A stretch of 64,000 bases of DNA, from positions 558,001-622,000 of the forward strand of contig CAVYXG010000001.1 in the NCBI GenBank assembly GCA_963772375.1, in the 5' to 3' direction. A program made the position numbers and the translations under genes. This document shows, piece after piece, positions 53,426 through 61,548 of the stretch (the stretch's first letter is position 1; the number at the start of each line of letters is the position of its first letter). This DNA is from DATBHM01 sp963772375 (GTDB taxonomy: Bacteria; Actinomycetota; UBA4738; JACQTL01). The notes below the pieces were generated by a model. It did not search any database. It saw only the letters and a program-made list of their open reading frames with translations, and was not told where the DNA came from.

Positions 53426-54385
53426 ATGTCCTCGCGGGACCACAACCCCCATCGGCGGCGGCTGCACCTTCCGATCGTCGACGTCTCGAACCACCGCGAG
53501 CCTCTCCCCGCCCGGCGGCCCGAGTGGCTGAAGGTGAAGGCCGCCACGGGCCCGAACTTCACCGACCTCAAGCGCATCATGCGCTCGCAGTCGCTGCACA
53601 CCGTGTGCGAGGAAGCCTCCTGTCCCAACGTCTACGAGTGCTGGGAGGAACGGGAGGCCACGTTCCTCATCCTCGGCGACCGGTGCACCAGGCGGTGCGG
53701 GTTCTGCGACGTCATGACCGCGAAGCCGCTCGCGGCCGACGAGGGCGAGCCCGCGCGCATCGCCGACGCCGTCCGGGCCATGGGCCTGCGCTACGTCGTG
53801 CTGACCGGCGTGGCCCGCGACGACCTCCCCGACGGCGGCGCGCGCATCTGGGCGGCCTGCGTCCGGGCGGTCCGCGAGGCCGTGCCGGGCTGTTCGGTCG
53901 AGGTGCTCCCGAGCGACTTCGCCGGCGGCGAGCGCGACATCGCCACCGTCGTCGAGGCGGGGCCCGACGTGTTCGCCCACAACCTGGAGACCGTCCGGCG
54001 TCTCCACGGACGCATCCGGCCGGCGTTCGGCTACGACCGCTCCCTCTCGGTGCTGGAGATCGCGAAGCGGGCCCGCGCGGGGCAGGTCACGAAGTCGAAC
54101 CTCATCCTCGGCATGGGCGAACGCTCCGACGAGGTCCGCGAGGCCATGGCCGACCTCCGGGAGACGGGGTGCGACATCCTCACGATCGGCCAGTACCTCC
54201 AGCCGACGAAGTTCCACCTCCCGGTCGACCGGTGGGTCACCCCGGACGAGTTCTCCGAGCACGCGCGGTTCGGGATGGAGGACCTGGGGTTCGCCCATGT
54301 GGAGTCCGGGCCGCTGGTTCGATCGTCGTACCACGCCGGCAAGCAGCTGGCCCGTGCCGTGGCGGCCGGCGTCACGACGTCGTAG
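53426..54385 (+). CDS. lipA: Lipoyl synthase
   Basis: 319 residues. Radical SAM enzyme that inserts two sulfurs into octanoyl-lipoyl domains. Both clusters are visible: the auxiliary one in CEEASCPNVYECW, the radical SAM one in CTRRCGFCDV. GGARIWAACVRAVREAVPG, PDVFAHNLETVRRL, SNLILGMGERSDEV and IGQYLQPTKFHLPV are diagnostic, and the terminal RSSYHAGKQL carries the conserved Ser. ATG 53426 directly follows its promoter. It completes the lipoate pathway with lipB. Its last 14 bases overlap the convergent TlpA-like gene. Confidence 0.96.
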   Translation: MSSRDHNPHRRRLHLPIVDVSNHREPLPARRPEWLKVKAATGPNFTDLKRIMRSQSLHTVCEEASCPNVYECWEEREATFLILGDRCTRRCGFCDVMTAKPLAADEGEPARIADAVRAMGLRYVVLTGVARDDLPDGGARIWAACVRAVREAVPGCSVEVLPSDFAGGERDIATVVEAGPDVFAHNLETVRRLHGRIRPAFGYDRSLSVLEIAKRARAGQVTKSNLILGMGERSDEVREAMADLRETGCDILTIGQYLQPTKFHLPVDRWVTPDEFSEHARFGMEDLGFAHVESGPLVRSSYHAGKQLARAVAAGVTTS

Positions 54386-54920
54386 CCGGATCCCGCGAGC
54401 CCAGGACCTCGGCCAACAGGTGGTCGAGGACGTCGGCCTTGACCGGGCCCGACAGCCGGAACCGCATCTCCCCGCTCGCGTCGACGATCACGGTCGTCGG
54501 GATGCCGGCGATGCCGAACCCGGTCGCGAGCCGCGCCCCCGGGTCCCCCACCACCGGGTAGGTGAGGCGTGCCGCGCGGACGAAGGCCATCGCGGCCGGA
54601 ACGCTCTTCGGCCACTGCCGCCCCGTGTAGTGCACACCGACGACGCCGACGCCCCGGTCCGCGTAGCGCTTCGCGGCCGCCTCCAGCGCCGGCGCCTCGA
54701 CCCGGCACGGCGGGCAGTACGGATTCCAGAAGTTCACGACGAGGACTCGGCCGCTCGTGTCGCGCAGGGCCCCGCCGTCGAGCGTCATCCCGATCAGCTC
54801 CGGCGCCGCGCCGGTCGTCGTGACCACCCCGGGTGCCGGCGAGCGGGCGTGCGATCCACAGGAGACGAGCGCGGTCGCCACCAGCGCGACGAGCAGCGCC
54901 ATCGGCGTGCGTGCGTTCAC
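54372..54920 (-). CDS. TlpA/ResA-like thioredoxin lipoprotein
   Basis: 182 residues from GTG. Signal with lipobox LVATALVSCGS, then a redoxin domain with the CxxC in VNFWNPYCPPCRVEAPALE, and GIAGIPTTVIVDASGEM with the cis-Pro. It is anchored outside the membrane and reduces disulfides, for example in cytochrome c maturation or on secreted proteins. The longer frame upstream reads into the RNase P gene and is not coding. It converges with lipA (14-base overlap) and is just below rnpB. Confidence 0.85.
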   Translation of the reverse strand: MNARTPMALLVALVATALVSCGSHARSPAPGVVTTTGAAPELIGMTLDGGALRDTSGRVLVVNFWNPYCPPCRVEAPALEAAAKRYADRGVGVVGVHYTGRQWPKSVPAAMAFVRAARLTYPVVGDPGARLATGFGIAGIPTTVIVDASGEMRFRLSGPVKADVLDHLLAEVLGSRDPATTS

Positions 54921-54956
54921 CCGGCGACGGTACCGTCTGCCGGCCGGTTCGGAGAT

Positions 54957-55396
54957 GGAGGAGCCGGCCTGTAAGCCGGATTCTGTCCGCCGCCGCGGCC
55001 TTCGGCCGCGGCGGCGGGGCGGCCATCTCTCTGATCCCTCCGCGACGTCAAGCTTGACCGCCGCGGAGGGAACCGGGGGCCGCAAGGGCCCCTCGTGCGG
55101 CCTACCCGGAAGCTCCCGCGGGCCGCGGTCGAACGCTTCCTGCTTGGCCTTGCTCCGGGTGGGGTTTGCCGAGCCGGACCGGTCACCCGGTCCGCTGGTG
55201 AGCTCTTACCTCACCGTTGCACCCTTACCGCCCGTCGCACGCACCCGAGGGCGCGGCGCCAAAGGCGGCGGTCTGTTCTCTGTGGCACTTTCCGCGGGTC
55301 GCCCCGCCTGGGTGTTACCCAGCACCCTGCCCTGCGGAGTCCGGACTTTCCTCGACGATCCTGCGGACCGCCGCGGCCGCCCGGCCGGCTCCTCCG
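54957..55396 (-). ncRNA. rnpB: RNase P RNA
   Basis: About 440 nt. The minus strand has GGAAAGTCCGGACTCC near the 5' end and GGCAGGGTGCTGGGTAACAC, and ends with GAATCCGGCTTACAGGCCGG, all hallmark parts of bacterial type A RNase P RNA. The 5' GAGGAGCCGGCC pairs with the 3' GGCCGGCTCCTC as P1, fixing the ends. It processes tRNA 5' ends with RnpA. The preceding RNase HI and zinc-ribbon genes give the neighbourhood often seen in actinobacteria. Confidence 0.95.
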
Positions 55397-55428
55397 TCAC
55401 CAAGGATAGAACGCGCCCGGGGCCGCCA

Positions 55429-55881
55429 CTACTCCCACAGCGACGGGTCCGGCCCCTCCGGTTCGGGCGCGACGTTCGACATCAGCCACGCGTCGACGCC
55501 CTCGTTCGCGGCCTTGTCGGCCGCCTTGTTCAGCTCACGGGCGACGTGGATCAGTCGGACTCGCCCGAACCGCCCCATCTGCTCCCGGGCCTGCGCGTGC
55601 AGCACCTGGAGGGTCGGGTTCTTCACCCGGAACTTGCCCCGGAGTTGCTCGATGAGCAAACGGCTATCGGCCTTCAGCACCACTTCGTCGGCCCCGAGGT
55701 CGGCGGCGGCCCGGAGGCCCTCGATCGCCGCGCGGTACTCGGCGACGTTGTTCGTGGCGACGCCGATCCCCTCGGCGATCCTCGCCAGGACCGCCCCGTC
55801 GTCGTCGGTGACCACCGCCCCGATGCCAGCCGGGCCGGGATTGCCCCGGGCGGCGCCGTCGGTGGCGAGGTGCACCCGCAT
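55429..55881 (-). CDS. rnhA: Ribonuclease HI
   Basis: 150 residues. The catalytic acidic residues of RNase HI are D8 in ATDGAARGNPGPAGIG, E48 in TNNVAEYRAAI, D72 in KADSRLL and D122 in NKAADKAAN. It cuts RNA in RNA-DNA hybrids. The basic handle of E. coli RNase HI is missing, as in the short actinobacterial type (elsewhere fused to an acid phosphatase). It is between the zinc-ribbon gene and rnpB. Confidence 0.92.
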   Translation of the reverse strand: MRVHLATDGAARGNPGPAGIGAVVTDDDGAVLARIAEGIGVATNNVAEYRAAIEGLRAAADLGADEVVLKADSRLLIEQLRGKFRVKNPTLQVLHAQAREQMGRFGRVRLIHVARELNKAADKAANEGVDAWLMSNVAPEPEGPDPSLWE

Positions 55882-55905
55882 TCGCTCGGCGCTCCCCGGG
55901 CCCGC

Positions 55906-56631
55906 TCAGGCTGCCGGCGCCGGCGTCTGCGGGACGAGGATGCGGTTGCAGTACTCGCAGCGCTTGAGGTCGACCGACTTCAGCCGGGCCATCTCGGCCG
56001 CGGACAGCTTCTGGTGGCACCCCTGACAGACGCCGTCGATCAGGGCGGCCGCCCCGACCCCCCGCTTCGACCGCTTGAGGTCCTCGTACATCGTGAGCAG
56101 CTCGTCGTCGAACTCCGGCACCAGGGCCTCGCGTTCGGAGGTCCGTTCCCTGAGGGCCCGCTCGATGTCCTCCAGCTCGTTGCCGGCCGCGCCCCGGACC
56201 TCGGCCAGGCGGTCGCGGGCCTCCCGCAGCTGGACCTCGCCCGCGGCGATCTTGCCCTCGAGGTCCTCCTTCTCGACCATCCGCTCGAGCAGCTCGTCGT
56301 CGACCCGGCGCCGCCGGTCGCGGAGGCTGGCCACCTCGTGCTGGATCGACTCCAGCTCCTTCGGGTTGGCCACCGAGCCGTCGAACAAGCGGCGCTCCTC
56401 GGCGTCGGCCTTGCGGCCGATCATGTCGGCGTCGTTCTCGAGCCGCTGCGCCTCCCGGTCGATGCCGCCCGCCGCGAGCTTGAGCTCGCCGACGGCGCGC
56501 TCGATCTGATCCATCCGGGCCCGCGCCGCGATGGCCTCCTCGCCGGACTCGAGCGCCGCCTGGCGGGAACGCAGACGGCCGATCGACACGTCGATGTCCT
56601 GGAGGATGAGGAGCCGGTCGAGGCCCCTCAC
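55906..56631 (-). CDS. Coiled-coil protein with C-terminal zinc ribbon (DUF164 type)
   Basis: 241 residues from GTG. Residues ~5-185 form a long coiled coil (ESIQHEVASLRDRRRRVDDE, RERTSEREALVPEFDDELL). The C-terminus is a C4 zinc ribbon: GVCQGCHQKL and RCEYCNRILVP. This family (C4-type zinc ribbon, DUF164) is linked with RNase H and nucleic-acid genes but has no proven function. It is 24 bases ahead of rnhA in the same operon. Confidence 0.85.
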   Translation of the reverse strand: MRGLDRLLILQDIDVSIGRLRSRQAALESGEEAIAARARMDQIERAVGELKLAAGGIDREAQRLENDADMIGRKADAEERRLFDGSVANPKELESIQHEVASLRDRRRRVDDELLERMVEKEDLEGKIAAGEVQLREARDRLAEVRGAAGNELEDIERALRERTSEREALVPEFDDELLTMYEDLKRSKRGVGAAALIDGVCQGCHQKLSAAEMARLKSVDLKRCEYCNRILVPQTPAPAA

Positions 56632-56967
56632 GAGTCGCCGCCGTTCTCAGCCATCGGGCGCACAGCGTACCGGGTGTCGGAGCGGGACTCGGCGGGGAGT
56701 GGTCGGAAGGGCTCGGCCCTCGGATGAGGACCGAGCCCTCCTCCCGACCGGGGGGGTGTATGCCGGGTATCGGACCGGACGCCGCCCGATTTGAGGACCG
56801 GCTCCGCGGGACGAGCCGAAAATCCCCCGAACGGGGGAAGGCCCGGCGGATGGACTAGACCGGAGGCCCCGGCCGCGACCTGGCCGGTGGTCGGCGGGCG
56901 GTCGGGACCGCCGGCCCGCTCCGGAACACCGGGTATGGGGACCCGCCGGGCCGGGTAGGGATTGACC
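56632..56967. other. Structured intergenic region, no gene
   Basis: 336 bases between divergent genes. It holds a large hairpin at 56701-56749 (GGTCGG and GGGCTCGG arms with their complements), a second hairpin at 56823-56838, and three CCGGGT(A/G)T motifs: GGGTGT at 56672, GGGTAT at 56765 and GGGTAT at 56931. The last lies 32 bases before the STAS gene. No tRNA or known RNA was recognised. Confidence 0.5.
56818..56838 (-). terminator. Possible short intrinsic terminator
   Basis: On the minus strand TCCCCC-GTTC-GGGGGA is followed by TTTT. The stem is only six pairs. It is unclear which transcript it would end; readthrough from the minus-strand STAS gene is one option. Confidence 0.35.
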
Positions 56968-57330
56968 ATGTGGCACTTCCGGCCGCCGCCGGGGCCGAAC
57001 ACCCTGTCGTTCGAGACGACGGGCGGGGGAGCCCCCGACGTGGTGTTCCGCCTGGAGGGGACGCTCTCGAACGACGGGGCCTCCCATCGATTCGAACGCG
57101 CGGTGGAGGCCCAATGGTGGAACCGGGTCGTCCGCCGGATCCACATCGACCTGCGCACCGTTCGCGCGATCGACCTCGAGGGGGTCGCGGTCCTCGTGCG
57201 GCTGTTCCGGGAGGCCGGTCGTCGGGGGAAGGCGTTCACGGTCGAGGGCTCATCCGGGCCGGCCCGTCGCCGGCTGCTCACCACCGGGGTCCTGCGGATC
57301 ATGGAACCGCCGGCGGCGACGGCTTCCTAG
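56968..57330 (+). CDS. STAS-domain protein without the phosphorylatable Ser
   Basis: 120 residues. A STAS fold is suggested by DVVFRLEGTLSNDGASHRFE, RIHIDLRTVRAIDLEGVAVL and RRGKAFTVEGSSGPARRRLL. The usual DSSG of anti-anti-sigma factors is replaced by DLEG, so regulation by a Ser kinase is unlikely. It may be a constitutive regulator or a scaffold. GGGTAT, the -10 of SigB/SigF-type sigma factors, lies at 56931. It converges with another STAS gene 12 bases away. The TTG at 56962 is an alternative start. Confidence 0.7.
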   Translation: MWHFRPPPGPNTLSFETTGGGAPDVVFRLEGTLSNDGASHRFERAVEAQWWNRVVRRIHIDLRTVRAIDLEGVAVLVRLFREAGRRGKAFTVEGSSGPARRRLLTTGVLRIMEPPAATAS

Positions 57331-57342
57331 GTCTCCCCCCGT

Positions 57343-57858
57343 TCATCCCCGCAGGGGCGACACATGGCACTCGCACGAGCGGTCGGTGCAGCCTTCGGCG
57401 AAACGGTCCCCCGGCTCCCAGAACAGCGCCAGGTCGTCGGTCGCGTAGAGGTACGGACAGCCGCACGCGCAGTGCGCCATCTCGACCGGATGGACGTCGC
57501 CCACCAGATCGCGCGCGGTGCGCACCGCGGCCACGTCGCCCGCACGCAGTGGGTCGCCGACGACCACGATCCCCGTCGCCCGGTGGACGCCCATCAGGTC
57601 GAACGCCCGGGACAGCGCGGGGCGCGCCCCGGCCAGGTACAGCAGTCCACGACCGTCGAGCGCCCGCGCCGCCTCCATCAGCACCCTGATGCCGACGCTG
57701 TCCGCGAAGGTGAGCTCCGTGAGGTCGAGCGTGATGTCCCCGCCGAGTTCGACCTCGGGACCGAGGATCGAGGCCAGGGCGGTCTCGTTCGAGATGTCGA
57801 TCTCCCCGATGAGACGGAATCCACGGGGACGCTCGGTCCGCGCGGACTCGAGGAGCAT
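57343..57858 (-). CDS. Anti-anti-sigma-like STAS protein with a Cys-rich tail
   Basis: 171 residues. The STAS domain (~8-110) keeps the phosphorylation-site region FADSVGIRVLM (S54) and RPALSRAFDLMG. The tail has C130, C132, C134 and, 23 residues later, C157, C162, C164 with H165, which looks like a metal- or redox-sensing cluster (HCACGCPYL ... GCTDRSCECH). Such an add-on could couple partner switching to redox or metal state; this is inference. The upstream region has an inverted repeat at 57949-57964. ATG 57858 is preceded by AAAGGA at 10 bases. Confidence 0.75.
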   Translation of the reverse strand: MLLESARTERPRGFRLIGEIDISNETALASILGPEVELGGDITLDLTELTFADSVGIRVLMEAARALDGRGLLYLAGARPALSRAFDLMGVHRATGIVVVGDPLRAGDVAAVRTARDLVGDVHPVEMAHCACGCPYLYATDDLALFWEPGDRFAEGCTDRSCECHVSPLRG

Positions 57859-57948
57859 GTGATCGACGTCCTTTCGGCGCTTCGCCGATGTGCGTCGCAA
57901 TGTCCGATGGCGGACGGGCGGCGGGGCGTGACCTCGACGGAACGTCAG

Positions 57949-57964
57949 TTGTGTCTCGACACAA
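57949..57964 (-). promoter_or_regulatory. Inverted-repeat operator candidate before the STAS gene
   Basis: TTGTGTC-2-GACACAA is a perfect seven-base inverted repeat. On the minus strand it directly follows a TAGGTT -10-like box, about 90 bases above the STAS gene. It is AT-richer than the surroundings, as protein-binding sites often are. The binding protein is unknown. Confidence 0.5.
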
Positions 57965-58003
57965 CCTATCCCGATCGGGTGGGCCCGGCAAATCGGGCAA
58001 CGC

Positions 58004-58999
58004 TCAGGGCGCGAGCGCCTCGACGAGCCCGGTCACTCGTTCCGCGCGTTCCTCGAGCGAGCCCGCCACCGAGAGCGGCATCAGCACCGGCGTGGTGATG
58101 CCCGCGTCCCGGTACTCCTGGATCCGCCGCTTCGAGGCCCCGGCGTCGCCGAGCAGGAACGTTGCGTCGAGGAGCTCGTCGCTGAACGCCTCCGTCGCGC
58201 GGTCGCGCTCGCCCGCCGCCCACCGCCCGGCGATCTCCCCGGCCTCCGCCGCGAACCCCTGCCGCGCCAGCGACGCGTTGTAGGCCGGGACGATCGCGTA
58301 GCCGGTCAGCAGTCGGCGGGCCATGAACCTGGCCAGGTCCTCGGGTTCGCCCATGGTGGCGGGCAGGCGGACGAACGCCTCGATCTGGCCCGGGTCCCGG
58401 CCGGCCTCACGCGCCCCCCGCCTGACCTCCGCGAGCGCCTGCCGCACGCCGTCCGGCGTCATGAGGAAGAACAGCACCCCGTCCGCGACCCGGCCGGCCA
58501 GCCGGCACATTCGCGGGCCGAGCGCCCCGACGTGGATCGGGACGAACGTGTCGACGCCCACCTGCAGGCGGAACCCGCGCGAGCGCACCGTCGGGCCGTC
58601 GTGGTCGACCTTCCTCCCGGCCAGCATGTCGCGGAGCAGGGCGACGTACTCCTCGACGCGGGCGACCGGATCCTCGAACGGCATCCCCATCCACTGCCCG
58701 ACGACGGCCGGCGACGAGGCGCCGATCCCGAGGACGAACCGCCCGCCGGAGAGGCTCTGGATGCCGGCAGCGCTCATCGCGACGAGGGCCGGCGGCCGCG
58801 TGAACACGGGGACGAGTGCCGTTCCGAGCCGAACGCTCGTGGTCCGCGTGGCCACGGCGGCGAGCGGCGAGAACGCGTCGACAGCCCCGACCTCGGCGGT
58901 CCAGACGTCCGTGTACCCGAGCCCCTCGGCCCGCGCGCAGATGTCCACTGCCGCCGGGAACCCGGCGACCTCGATCGGCGGCGTCATCCCGAGACGCAT
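58004..58999 (-). CDS. LLM-class (F420-dependent) oxidoreductase
   Basis: 331 residues. Luciferase-like TIM barrel: EGLGYTDVWTAEVGAVDAF near residue 24, GTALVPVFTRPPALVAMSAA, LSGGRFVLGIGASSPAVVGQ and IHVGALGPRMCRLAG. These enzymes use reduced F420 (or FMN) to oxidise or reduce small molecules. The fold and GIGASSP region fit the F420 group common in actinobacteria. A TACCAT box seven bases above the ATG suggests a leaderless start. The substrate is unknown. Confidence 0.88.
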   Translation of the reverse strand: MRLGMTPPIEVAGFPAAVDICARAEGLGYTDVWTAEVGAVDAFSPLAAVATRTTSVRLGTALVPVFTRPPALVAMSAAGIQSLSGGRFVLGIGASSPAVVGQWMGMPFEDPVARVEEYVALLRDMLAGRKVDHDGPTVRSRGFRLQVGVDTFVPIHVGALGPRMCRLAGRVADGVLFFLMTPDGVRQALAEVRRGAREAGRDPGQIEAFVRLPATMGEPEDLARFMARRLLTGYAIVPAYNASLARQGFAAEAGEIAGRWAAGERDRATEAFSDELLDATFLLGDAGASKRRIQEYRDAGITTPVLMPLSVAGSLEERAERVTGLVEALAP

Positions 59000-59019
59000 G
59001 GGCCGAATGGTAGGTCGAG

Positions 59020-59091
59020 TGGGCGCTGGTGGTTTCGATCCACCGACCTCTCGCTTGTAAGGCGAGCACTCTTCCACTGAGCTAAGCGCCC
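59020..59091 (-). tRNA. tRNA-Val (anticodon TAC)
   Basis: 72 nt, minus strand. Acceptor stem GGGCGCT/AGCGCCC, D stem GCTC/GAGT, anticodon stem CTCGC/GCGAG with loop CTTACAA, T stem GGTGG/CCACC with loop ATCGAAA and discriminator A. The first T-loop base is A rather than the usual T. CCA is not encoded. Confidence 0.95.
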
Positions 59092-59210
59092 CGAGCGTGC
59101 TCCACTCTAGTTGCGGCGATTGCCGGCCCGGTTGTTGGTACGCTCGCCGGACGGGGGTACGGGCCCCCCGGGCGCGGTCGGGCGCTTCCCCCCACCCCAC
59201 GACGAGGCGC

Positions 59211-61208
59211 ATGGAGCAGGCAGCCGAAGCGTCCCAGGACCGGATCAACCACGCGCTGGCCCGCGGCGCCTGGCCCGCGGCGTTCGAGCTCCTGCTCGCG
59301 CGGGAGACTTCGGGAACGCTCGACCCCGGCGACCGTCCGCTGCTCGCCGTCGCCGCCTACGTCGCCGGCGCGCCCGACGTCGCGGTTCGGACCTGGGAAC
59401 ACGCCTACGCGGAGGCGACCGCCGCCGGCGACGACGATGCCGCGGCCGAGGCCGGCATCCATATCTCGTTCCTGCTCCTCGACGCGGGCCTGATGGCCGA
59501 GCTCCGGGGGTGGCTGGCCCGCGTCGAGCGGCTCCTGCCCGGCCTCCCCGAATCGACCGTCCACGCCGGGTTCGAGGTCGTGCAGGCGTTCCGCTCGCTG
59601 TGGGCCGGCGACCACGAGGCGTCGCTGGAGCACGCGCGCCGGGCGGTCGAGCTCGGCACGCGGTTCGGCGACCGGTCGACCGTGGCGTTCGCCCGTTCGG
59701 CGGAGGGCCGCGCGCTGATCCTCCTCGGCCACGTCGACGAGGGCCTCGTGCTGCTCGACGAGGTCGCCCTGGCGGCGTCGTCCGGCGAGCTCGATCCCAT
59801 CACCACCGGCGCCGTGTACTGCGCGGCGCTGTGCGCGTTCCAGGCCGTCGCCGACTACGAACGCGCTGCCGAGTGGACCGCCGCGATGGAGCGGTGGCAG
59901 GGCGAGTTCGCCATCGGGAACTTTCACGGCCGGTGCCGGGTCCACCGCGCGGAGATCCTCCGTCTGCGCGGCGCGCACGCGGAAGCGGAGGAACAGGCCC
60001 GCATCGCGACCGAGGAGGGACGCGTCTACCTGCGCGGCGAGCTCGGGTGGCCGCTCACCGAACTGGGGAGGATCCGCCTGCGGACGGGCGACCTCGACGG
60101 AGCGGAGCGGGCGTTCCTCGAGGCCCACGCGACGGGATGGGACCCCCAGCCGGAGCTCGCGCTGGTCCACCTGGCCCGGGGCGACGTCCAGGGCGCGGCG
60201 GCCCAGATCCGGCACGCGCTCGACCACCCGTCCCACGCGCCCTCGCAGGAGAACCCCCCGAACTCGGAGCTCCGCCGGGCTCCCCTGCTCGCCGCGCAGA
60301 CCGAGATCGCGCTCGCCGCCGGCGACGTCGAACAGGCCCGGTGGGCGGCCGGCGAGCTCGATCGGATCGCCCGGGCCACCGGCACCACCGCGCTGCGGGC
60401 GGGCGCCTGGGTCGCGACCGGGGCGGTGGCGCTCGCGGAGGACCGTCCCGACGCGGCCCGGGGGATGCTGCTCGAGGGGGCCTTGCTGTGGGGCCGCCTC
60501 GACGCGCCGTTCGAGGCGGCCCGGGCCAGAACGCTCCTGGCCGACGCGCACCTCGCGGCCGACGACGCGGAGCACGCCGCCCTCGAGCTCACGTCGGCCA
60601 GGCGGGCGTTCGAACGGATCGGCGCCCACTTCGAGCTCCGGCGGACGGAACGGGCGCTGGCGGACCTGGGGAGGGCCGACCGCACGGCCCCGGCCGCCGA
60701 CCGGGTGCTGATGTTCACCGACATCGTCGGGTCGACGGCGTTGCTCGAGGTCGTGGGCGACGAGGCCTGGGCCGACCTGATCCGGTGGCACGACGCCGTG
60801 CTCCGCGAGACCTTCGCGGCACACGGTGGAATCGAGGTCGACCACACGGGGGACGGGTTCTTCGTGGCCTTCGACGACGCCGAACCGGCCGTGCGGTGCG
60901 CGGTGGCCGTCCAGCGCCGGCTGGCGGAGCACCGGCGGGAGCACGGGTTCGCGCCGCAGGTCCGCATCGGCCTGCACGCGGCCGAGGCCCGGTGGGTGGG
61001 GTCGTCCGTGCGGGGGCTCGGCGTCCACCTGGCATCGCGGATCTCGGCACTGGCCGGACCCGGGGAGATCGTGGCCAGCCGGGCGACGCTCGAGGCGGCC
61101 GGGCTGGAGCCCGGCGCCGCCGACGTCCGGACGGTCGCCCTGAAGGGCATCTCGAACCCGGTCGAGGTGGCCACGGTCGGGTGGCGGGACGACGGGGATT
61201 CGCGCTGA
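59211..61208 (+). CDS. TPR-repeat protein with C-terminal class III nucleotide cyclase domain
   Basis: 665 residues. Residues ~1-490 are helical TPR-like repeats (SLEHARRAVELGTRFGDRST, AERAFLEAHATGWDP). The cyclase domain (~500-655) has the first metal-binding Asp in LMFTDIVGSTALLEV and the second in DHTGDGFFVAF, with VGSSVRGLGVHLASRISAL. Order is reversed compared with the cyclase/ATPase/TPR protein at 13769, and there is no ATPase domain. It may sense a partner through the TPR part and make cAMP or be catalytically silent. ATG 59211 follows CGAGGCGC. It meets a zinc-ribbon gene tail to tail. Confidence 0.85.
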   Translation: MEQAAEASQDRINHALARGAWPAAFELLLARETSGTLDPGDRPLLAVAAYVAGAPDVAVRTWEHAYAEATAAGDDDAAAEAGIHISFLLLDAGLMAELRGWLARVERLLPGLPESTVHAGFEVVQAFRSLWAGDHEASLEHARRAVELGTRFGDRSTVAFARSAEGRALILLGHVDEGLVLLDEVALAASSGELDPITTGAVYCAALCAFQAVADYERAAEWTAAMERWQGEFAIGNFHGRCRVHRAEILRLRGAHAEAEEQARIATEEGRVYLRGELGWPLTELGRIRLRTGDLDGAERAFLEAHATGWDPQPELALVHLARGDVQGAAAQIRHALDHPSHAPSQENPPNSELRRAPLLAAQTEIALAAGDVEQARWAAGELDRIARATGTTALRAGAWVATGAVALAEDRPDAARGMLLEGALLWGRLDAPFEAARARTLLADAHLAADDAEHAALELTSARRAFERIGAHFELRRTERALADLGRADRTAPAADRVLMFTDIVGSTALLEVVGDEAWADLIRWHDAVLRETFAAHGGIEVDHTGDGFFVAFDDAEPAVRCAVAVQRRLAEHRREHGFAPQVRIGLHAAEARWVGSSVRGLGVHLASRISALAGPGEIVASRATLEAAGLEPGAADVRTVALKGISNPVEVATVGWRDDGDSR

Positions 61209-61529
61209 CTACGCGCCCGTGAAGTTCGGCGTTCCGGGTTCCCCCGCGGCTTTGGAATCGCCCTGCACCGTCCCGCAGGCCCGACACACGAGCTCCCCCA
61301 ACATGGCCGAGAGCTTGATCGAACCGCACCGCTCGCAGCGGTCGAGTCCGGCGTCCCAGTCGGGGCGGTCCTGCTGGCAGTTCGGACACACCAGCACCTG
61401 GCGGCCGGCGGCGGCCGCCCGGGCCCAGGGCCGGGAGCGCTTGTCCGGGTCGTACGTCGGACGCCCGCACAGGTAGCATCCGGTTCGCTGCGACCCGGGT
61501 TCCCCGACGCGGCTCACGAGGCACAGCAT
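61209..61529 (-). CDS. Small protein with four CxxC pairs (double zinc ribbon)
   Basis: 106 residues. Four CxxC pairs: CYLCGR, VCPNCQQD, RCERCGS and VCRACGTV, enough for two zinc ribbons. GGAGG lies four bases before the ATG. No catalytic domain is present; it may bind nucleic acid or another protein. It is divergent from the enoyl-CoA hydratase gene, 19 bases apart. I do not recognise a named family. Confidence 0.7.
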   Translation of the reverse strand: MLCLVSRVGEPGSQRTGCYLCGRPTYDPDKRSRPWARAAAAGRQVLVCPNCQQDRPDWDAGLDRCERCGSIKLSAMLGELVCRACGTVQGDSKAAGEPGTPNFTGA

Positions 61530-61548
61530 AGGACCTCCGGGAGGAAGC

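Noticed and set aside
54921..55085. An upstream extension of the TlpA-like protein to 55085
   Set aside because: It reads into the RNase P RNA gene; the signal peptide begins at 54920.
59111..61222. A 703-codon frame overlapping the TPR-cyclase on the same strand
   Set aside because: Its Arg/Gly/Pro-rich translation is a high-GC frame artefact; the other frame holds the cyclase motifs.
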